Origin: Casuarina equisetifolia
Lineage: Eukaryota > Streptophyta > Magnoliopsida > Fagales > Casuarinaceae
Assembly: GCA_028551475.1 (NCBI GenBank)
Contig: CM052355.1
Coordinates: 32,453,580-32,517,579 of the forward strand
DNA: 64,000 nucleotides
Direction of reading: 5' to 3'
Both the position numbers and the translations under genes were made by a program. Below, in pieces: positions 52,800-64,000 of this stretch (the stretch's first letter is position 1; the number at the start of each line of letters is the position of its first letter). Below the pieces are notes generated by a model. That model saw only the letters and a program-made list of their open reading frames with translations. It ran no database searches and was not told where the DNA came from.

Positions 52800-54653
52800 A
52801 GCTCAATTCTTTTGATTTTTAATATCTAACACATTCGACAAAATTGATTATTATAATGCTTGCTTTTGCTCAAGACTTCTGTTTTGTACTTAATGCTAAT
52901 TTTTCCACATTACTTTTCCTCCTGGACCAATTTTCTATTTTTATGACTGAATACTTGTAGTAAGTTACTCATAATTGCATCAAACCAATTTTCTCACATA
53001 TGTTAGATAAGTTTATTACTATAATATAGTGCACTTTATACTTGGTTCCATTTAAGTAGGTTTTTCTAATTTACTTTAACCTTTTCAATTAATTCAATTT
53101 CAAATTAATAAATTTTAAATGATTCATTAGAAGGCTTGAGTCCATAATAAAAGAAGAAACATCATTAATTTTTTTGTTTGCTCAAGTAGAAGACTAAGTG
53201 AGTAACAAAAAAGATTGTTGAAATCAAAATTACTTATGTATTCATACTATCAATATATTGTGTAATATATTATTTTTATATGTTATAAATATATTTTTAA
53301 AATTAAATATCTTAGTATGTTAAGATTCATAATAAATATATTATCATATATTATGAGTTGATTATAAGGATTGAAGTAATCATTTTAATAACTCATTGGG
53401 TACTAAAATGGGTCAAAATTCTACCATTTCCGTGTATGGCTTTTTTTTTTTCTACCTTAATTTGTGATTTTATAATGAATATCTTTCACCCAGGAGAAAA
53501 ACATATAATTCAACCAAACTCTCTCAACTTCGTTTTCGACTCAACCTTTGTGTGAACGAACAATATTTGGCGACGACTAAAAACGCCCCCACAGGCCCTC
53601 TCCAACCATCCATAAATATGTGGTTATCATAAAAGAAAAAGGAAAGTATAAACATAGAAAAAAGAATCCTCAAAAGTCATTAATCACGTCTAATCGAATA
53701 AAGATGAAGAACATCAGCTAAAATCAAGCTGAATTATTTGGCTAGTGGGGTCACTTTTGGATGTCGCTTTTCTCACTAAGGTTAAAAGAAAAAGCTAAGG
53801 TCGCAGAAAGCATAATGCCAAGATGCTTCGTGTGACACATTTCAACTACCCGTACGTTCGCTAGTCGTATTAATCTTCGAGAGGTCAAAATCATGCGCAG
53901 AGGCATGGCCTCCTTTCAATTTATTTAACAAAAAAAGTAGTTTGCTCAGATTAAACATGGAAAAACGTTATTCAAACAAAAAGCTAAGCTCGCAGAAAGC
54001 ATGATGCCAAGATGCTTCGTGCAACACATTTCCACTAACCCCGCGTTAAACGTGGACGTGGCCTCTTTTGAATTAGTTTAACAAAAAATGTAGTTTGCTC
54101 TTAAACGTGGTAAAACATTATTAAAACTTTTCGCTGCCAAATGTTACAAGTCAGTAGTCCAATCCTGGTAATAAGGACTCAATTTTCCTTGGAAAATAAT
54201 TTTTTTGAACTTTGCTTATTCTTGTTTTCTTTATTTTATTTGTACTTAATATTTTTATTACTAAAAAATAGGTTTATAATTTAGTCTAAAGCTAATTAGT
54301 GAGTTAATAGGACATTTTATATTTAGACATTAAAAAAAATTATATCATTTCTATCTAAAATTCTCATTGTTAACATTCCTCGTATACCGAATATCTTTTA
54401 GGCTTAAGATTGCGTAAAGTAAAATAAACATTTGTTACATATCAAACACTTTTTATGAACTTAATATTGAAAGAAGTTATAGTAGGTCAATTTGGCTTAT
54501 CATATCATGTTAAAGATAAACTAAATCCAACCCAACAACTAAATCACAAATAGAAAAGAAATTTGTATATTAAAATAATAACCAATGATCATATATTTTC
54601 AATTTGAGATTTTCATTCTCAACAATAATATTTTTAAAGCACTCTATTTTAGA

Positions 54654-54705
54654 CATCATGCTTACTTCACACTAATTCTCATGTAAATGTGAAGTAAGCA
54701 TGATG
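54654..54705. repeat. Perfect 18-bp inverted repeat (hairpin)
   Basis: catcatgcttacttcaca (54654-54671) and tgtgaagtaagcatgatg (54688-54705) are exact reverse complements around a 16-nt loop. Decayed versions lie at about 35225-35275, 38863-38960 and 51943-51995. It may be the remains of a MITE or another foldback element. Confidence 0.9.
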
Positions 54706-55132
54706 CAGGCCCTCATTTCCCTTTTATTCCATGTAAACGAAAATGAGAGGCAGCTAATGAAAATGAACTTGTTTGTTTAACTTGAAAGCGAAATGTGTTT
54801 TCTATCCTTCCTTCATGGGAACACTACATCCAAAAATTCTAAAATATTTCATCCTACCAGGTTAATCAAATGGCTAGTTAACGTTCTTGTGACTAGAAAT
54901 ATTCCAGTTTTTCGACATATTCCATCGTTTTTTGGGTTTATGTTGGTCTAACCAAGCTTTTACTAGCCTAGCTTTATGTGTGTGTTCTTGTTGTTACTTT
55001 TGCTTTTTCTTTCTTTAGAGCACTAAAAATTATCTACCTCACGTCACTATAAATTTTTGGCAATCGAGTTTGAAGTAAAAATGGTTCAAATCTAATGATA
55101 TGATTTCTAACCAAATGGGTTATGCTATATCA

Positions 55133-56471
55133 GAAAATTTTTCCATCGCCTACAGTATTATACTTTCTCATGATTTAAGTACACCTGATCTGCTTTTTCT
55201 TCTTTAATAGCTAAAACTTTTAAGGTTGCTAGTTCTTATTTTTTTGGACTTTTTGACTAACCAATATTAGAGGATGGTAAGAAAATATTTTGACATTATT
55301 GGACTATTAGCTAACCCTTTAAAGGATGATTTATAATCCTCTCAAGAGTGATCAATCATCTTTTACAAATTTTGTTGAATGATCATATTATTCTAAAAGA
55401 TTGTAATATAAAGAACTTTGCTAAACCATTTTAATATCTTTAATAAATTGATTCACTTATATCTTTAGTATTTGTTTCATGTCAGGTATTATATATTACC
55501 AAAAGAAATGTTAAATTCTTCAATTACAACATCGTCATTTAGGCTCAAATATTATGTCTGGAGTTTCAAAACTCTTGTAAAAACTTATTATAATTTAAAG
55601 ACTACACTCTCTTAATTGATAAAATATTATTTTTCATATCTTTCTTAATTTTTACAATAGAAGTCAAGCTATCTAGACTTTTATCGTTAGATTTTTTTTA
55701 TTTATTTCTTCTCAAATATAACTGAATATAACTTTAAAAGATACACTAAGCAAATTTGTTACAAAACTTTTACATTAACAACTTTAATCATGCAACTACT
55801 TCTCTCCATTGTTCAAACATTAACTTCTTTAATAATTATAATTTTTAATATGATTCCTTACTTCAAGTGTAAGAAAATCACAAAGGCTTAATTTGCAAGT
55901 GATGAAGCAATGAAATGGAAACATAGAATTGTATAATAAAGCATAACATTGAAACCTAAATTGTAATATCATAATAGAAAGAACGCAGCTAAAATCCTTT
56001 CCAAATCCAGCCAAAAGACGATATTCCCACTACCGATAGGTTTGATTGAATGAAATGCAGATAAAGCAAACAAAAAGCGACCATCTGCAGTGGTGAGTGG
56101 ATGACGATGAGTCTTGAGCCCCGGGGAGAGCCACACTAACAAATTTCTAATAGCTCGAAGCTTCCACTCATGCTGCATTTACTGTGTCATACGTACGAAA
56201 AGCAAATTATTGAGACAAGGATTTAACAGGCTGAAAACATCAAGCCATGCTTTCACGAACATTTTTCCCCTTGTCAGGAACTCCAAACACTAAAGTTTTA
56301 ACTTTCAACAATGTCTATCCCTTGTATCATTACGTCGTACGAACATTTTACCCCTTGTCACGAACTTCAAACACTAAAGTTTTAACTTTCAACAATGTCT
56401 ATCCCTTGAATCATTCGTCGTTTTCTTTTATCTTTTTGTTCTTTCTCTCTGTGCCAGTGAAAAGCTATTTT
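55133..56471. other. Spacer and 5' flank of subtilase copy D
   Basis: No gene seen. It holds one monomer of the 280-bp repeat (about 55480-55740) and then the shared protease promoter-side block. A stretch of about 95 bp around cacgaac..ttttaccccttgtca is directly repeated at about 56255-56320 and 56340-56415. Confidence 0.6.
55480..55745 (+). repeat. Single monomer of the ~280-bp spacer repeat
   Basis: It has the same landmarks as the arrays at 36030 and 40640 (aggtattatatattacc, caacatcgtcatttaggctc, ctcaaatata). There is one copy only. Confidence 0.7.
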
Positions 56472-56476
56472 TATAA
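56472..56476 (+). promoter_or_regulatory. Probable TATA box of subtilase copy D
   Basis: TATAA in ttttataagaag is 99 bp before the ATG at 56571, the same core and spacing as in copies A and C. Confidence 0.6.
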
Positions 56477-56570
56477 GAAGATATCAGGAGCGGAATGATT
56501 CTCAGATTTTTTTCCAAAAGGATAAGAAAACAGGCATACAGAATAGGAGTATCGTCAGAAGAAATAGGCA

Positions 56571-60424
<3,854 letters not shown>

Positions 60425-61560
60425 GGCGTTCTAGTTAATTACACATATTGTATGGACCCTTCTTTCTTTTGAACCCAGCTGTTTCTATTTTGTCCTTTGA
60501 GAATATTGTGTATTTCAATAATGCATGGGAAAGAAGAAAGATAATTTATTTAATAGAGTCCTTTTCCTTCTTTTTCCTTTCTTAGACAATCTGTTCTAAC
60601 GCCTATCCACCTAGTATGACGTATATACACTTCCCAAAAACCATAAAGGGGACCTATTTGATGAAATTTTCTTATATTTACACTTTGCAAAAAATAAATC
60701 AACAAATATTTGAACAACAGCCAAAGCCCTTACCAAAAAGAGTAAATTTTCTTACACATTTGATGCTGGCTCTAAGATGTTGTGAAAAGAATTATTTCCA
60801 CTACTTCCCCTCTATAGTACTAACAATATAGATCGTAGAAGCAATCCTGAAATTTCTCATGAAATTTGGCATACATCTTAGTTCAGTGATTTAAAAAAAT
60901 ATATATTTTTAACAAATTGATTCAACATATTTCTTCAACATTTGTGATAAATAATCATCAACTTCTTTAATAACTATAATTTTTAACATGCTTCCTTGCT
61001 TCAAGTTTAGGAAAAATACATAAACTCAACCTATAAGTGATGGAAAATGAGAAGAAATCACAAAAATATGTAATAAAGCATCATATTTAAACATAAATTT
61101 AGATGTTATTATTAAAAAATGAATACAAAATTTATATGGGCAGTGTTGGGAGGATGACGATGAGACTTAAGTTCTAGGAGAGCCAAAACAACAAATTTGT
61201 AATAGCTTGACACTTCCACACATATTGTGCTTACATTATATCACATATGAGATTTAAATTGTTGAGATAAAGATTTGATAGCCTAAAAACATCGAACCAT
61301 GTCAAATTATGAACTTCTCCCTCTTCTCAAGAACTACAAACTCTAAAGAAGTTTCAACTGAGTTTATATAACGGTCCTAAGCATTTTTACTTAATTATAT
61401 GTTTAGTTGATTGACTTAGGTAGTGGTTAGTTATAACAACTTAGAGTCAAGTAAGTTATATTTAAAGAAGATGTTCTTTCTCTTGTAAGTAGCTTTTTAT
61501 TATGAATAGAATTGAAAGTTTTCTTTTTCAAAAATGTGATTCTCCCCTGAAAAGGTTAAG
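60425..61560. other. 3' flank and spacer after copy D
   Basis: No gene seen. It is colinear with the spacers after B and C, including the diverged protease 5'-flank copy (about 60890-61330, gagccaaaacaacaaatttgt). The match stops near 61555, just before the CAX block would begin, so unit D carries no CAX remnant inside the window. Confidence 0.6.
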
Positions 61561-62247
61561 GTGAAGTTCTCCTTAAAAGCCAAGTTATCTTTAATTCTAT
61601 CTAACCAACTTGCTTGCTAAGTTTCAAGATATGCAAGAAATCTTCTGAAGGTAGGAAGAGAAATAGTGGAAGGCTAAACAAGGTTGGATCTTTGAATACA
61701 AGAAGCTTCTTTTATTATTTGTCATTTTAGTGAACCATCTTTGATTGCTAGTTGTAGCTTTATCAGAGATTAACTGGCAAAGGAGGAGGCACGACCTTCT
61801 GTTCCCAACCGTGTTTCGATTACTGACCAATAGATCATGACGGAGGAGGAAGAGGAGCGGTCTCCATTACTCATCCCAATACTTTGCCGGTTTGAAGAGT
61901 AGTCACTCAACTTCAACTAGGAATAGAACGACATCCTGCAATTTGGCTATTTTGGCCACAATACAGGTCAAATTTGGCACCTAGCCCGATGTTTTGATGG
62001 GTGTACAACAAGATAGCTACGCTGTGGGTTTCGACAAGAGGGAGTTGAATGGACTCCCATAAATAGTCAATAGTGGAAGGCAACTGGCTAAACTGTCTGG
62101 TGCTGCCCCCATCAAACTATACTTTACCCATCGAAGACGAGCAATAGAAGCCCCCTGGCAACTGGATTTTTGGTTAGACAGAATAATGCTTTTCTTTTGT
62201 TTTTGGCTTCTTTTATTATTTGTCATTATAGTTTAGTAGTTACCTTA
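61561..62247. other. Unidentified segment between unit D and a copia element
   Basis: It matches no other part of the window. A 22-bp direct repeat (61705-61726 and 62206-62227, containing ttttattatttgtcatt) bounds about 480 bp. Within it, 61838 onward reads MTEEEEERSPLLIP, which is similar in style to the acidic N-termini of plant MATE proteins, but the frame closes after about 18 codons. No call is made beyond that. Confidence 0.35.
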
Positions 62248-64000
62248 TGTAACAAAATATGACCGAGTGAGGGAATCTCTCTTTATATTGATATTGCAAT
62301 ACTTACAATGTACAATAAGAGGTCTTTATATAGATCTAGGGTGAAACTATACAAGGAAAAGAATAATTAAGAAAATATTTACATAACGTCAAAATATTTG
62401 TATGTAACGTTAGGAGAATATTTTCATTCCATAACATTCCATAACACTCCCCCTCAAGCCGAAGATTTGAACAAGTCAAATACTCCGAGCTTGGAGAGAA
62501 AGTGCCAGTGTTGCCTGGAGCAAAGGGCTTTGGTAAATAAATTTGTAGGCTGTTCCTTGGTAGATACATGACTGGTCGAAATTATTCCTTGTTGCAATTT
62601 TTCTCTCACATAATGGCAATCAACTTCTATATGTTTAGTCCTCTCATGAAATATCGAATTTGCCGCAATTTTTTTTGCTACTTCATTATCACAAAAAAAG
62701 TAGGGCTGGCTATCAGAGATAAAAACCAAAATCATGGAGTAGCCCCATTATCCATACTATCTCATAGGTGGTGACTTGCATGGCTCGATACTCAGCTTCT
62801 ACAGAAGACAAAGAAACTATTGGTTGTTTTTTGGATCACCAGGATACTAGAGAATTTCCAGGCATTATGTAGAAACCCGTGGTTGATCGGCGTGTCATAG
62901 GACAAGTGCTATAGTTTGAATCACAATAGTCTCTGAGCTCCAATTTTGACATTGAAGGAAACATCAGTTCAAGACCTGGGCAACTCTTGAGATATCTAAT
63001 GACTTTCATAACTGCCTTCATGTGTGACTATTTCGGATCATGCATAAATTAACTGAGTAATTGGACTAGAAAGGTGATGTCTGGCCTAGTAAGAGTTAGA
63101 TAAATCAATCTCCCAACTAGACGTTGATAGGTAGAAGGATCTTCAAGCGGTGGATCATGAATCTCTTCTTTGGAACTTATATCATATTCAACACTTGTAA
63201 ATTTTTTATTTTGCTCCATAGGAATTACTGACGGTTTAGATCCAGCTAGTCTAGCTTTAGAGATAAGCTTCGAGGTATATTTTCGTTGACTTAAGGAAAT
63301 GCCATGTGGAGATCGAGCAATCTCAATACCGAGGAAGAATTTTGATTGTCTAAGATCCTTCATCGAGAATGTGGAGTGTAAGTAGTGCTTTAAATCTAAT
63401 ATGGTTGTCTTGTTGTTTCCTGTGATCAAAATGTCATCAACATAAATGAGTAAGGCCACAAATGAACTTCCCTAAGTTTTGATGAATAGAGAGTAATCAT
63501 GCCAGGATTACCGGAAGACAATGCAAGTAAGGCTGAAGTAAATTTTGCATTCCATTGGCGGGAGGCTTGTTTAAGACTATAAAAGGATTTTCGAAATCGA
63601 TATACAAATCCCTTCCCTTAATTGCAAAATCTGAGAGGGAAAGACATATAAACCTCCTCAGAAAGATCACCATAAAGAAAAGTATTATGGACATCCATCT
63701 GGATCAAGGGCCAATGATGCACGGAAGCAATAATAATGAGAAGTCGAATAGTGACATGCTTAGCAGTGGGGGAAAAAGTATCCTGATAGTCAAAACCTTC
63801 ATGTTGACTGTAGCCTTTAGCGACTAGGTGGGCTTTGTAGCACTCAACAAAACCATCTGTACGGTATTTGACCTTGTAGACCCACTTGCAACCAACAGAA
63901 CGATGACTAGGGGGTAAAAGGACCATATCCCAGGTGTGATTTGCTTCAAGAGCAGCAAGCTCACTATCCATGGCAGCGACCCAATGGGGGTCCTTGACAA
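62248..64000 (-). mobile_element. Ty1-copia retrotransposon, 3' part, cut by the window edge
   Basis: On the minus strand the 3' LTR is 62446 down to 62248 (199 bp, TGTTATGGAATG ... TTGTTACA). It is preceded by a polypurine tract, cttgagggggag, at 62447-62458. Upstream on the minus strand come RNase H (62454-62735, [26 protein letters not shown]-like) and the link to reverse transcriptase (62836-63021, 63049-63459 with YVDD at 63432-63443, 63618-63971 with CKWVYKVKY). Integrase, gag and the 5' LTR would lie beyond 64000. Confidence 0.9.
62454..63971 (-). pseudogene. Copia pol (reverse transcriptase-RNase H), frameshifted
   Basis: Conserved blocks appear in at least four separate frames (63971-63618, 63694-63497, 63459-63049, 63021-62836, 62735-62454), so the polyprotein is broken by several shifts or stops. 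Recognisable motifs are [67 protein letters not shown] and [12 protein letters not shown]. It retains more sequence than the 10.8-14.6 and 15.5-17.6 kb elements, and the better-kept motifs suggest it is younger. Confidence 0.85.

Larger units (their letters stand above)
49824..55132 (+). repeat. Two tandem copies of a ~2.6-kb block
   Basis: Copy 1 is 49824-52430 and copy 2 is 52431-55132. Both begin at tatttgatta followed by the last CAX exon, continue through the same spacer landmarks and end in atgggttatgctatatca. The right copy is about 95 bp longer. It contains an extra piece at about 53975-54150 that resembles 51250-51420 more closely than its own neighbour at 53795. Confidence 0.8.

Overview
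The window is nuclear DNA of a flowering plant, most likely a eudicot. The evidence is GT-AG introns in every recognisable gene, plant-type subtilases, a plant CAX cation/proton exchanger family, hAT and Ty1-copia transposon remains, AT-rich spacers and several microsatellites. I could not place the species. Nothing is bacterial: there are no operons, CRISPR arrays or rRNA genes, and I saw no tRNA gene.

The backbone is a tandem array of four SBT5/AIR3-like subtilisin-like serine protease genes, all on the + strand, each with the same 11-exon plan: copy A (5543-9228), copy B (23312-26947), copy C (42488-46190) and copy D (56571-60424). C and D splice into complete 767-residue preproteins with signal peptide, I9 propeptide, Asp/His/Ser triad, oxyanion Asn, PA domain and C-terminal fn3-like domain. 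A is spoiled by a one-base deletion in exon 6. B is a relic with nonsense codons, frameshifts, an 81-bp deletion across the start of the Ser motif and a lost splice acceptor.

The proteases alternate with broken CAX pieces (17.6-19.1, 29.6-31.5, 48.1-50.2 and 52.4-52.8 kb). A long AT-rich spacer follows each; its core is the 3' flank of an hAT-type gene whose last 282 codons open the window (2-847). The duplicated unit is therefore hAT 3' flank, spacer, SBT5, spacer, CAX. Units differ by later events: an unidentified stretch plus an old copia element after A (9.7-14.8 kb), a reverse copia remnant (15.5-17.6 kb), a solo LTR with perfect 5-bp target duplication (28.8-29.5 kb), a short LTR element carrying only gag and protease (31.7-33.7 kb), a foreign 1.5-kb piece with a MATE-transporter fragment at a duplication breakpoint (36.6-38.1 kb), a roughly 280-bp tandem repeat that is amplified before C, and a second tandem duplication of about 2.6 kb between C and D. 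A reverse-strand copia element runs off the right edge (62248-64000).

Functionally, the only genes that look able to make a normal product are C and D, which would be secreted cell-wall proteases. The hAT-derived gene at the left edge may also be active, but its start is outside the window. All exon coordinates were assigned by hand from splice consensus, reading-frame phase and comparison of the four copies.
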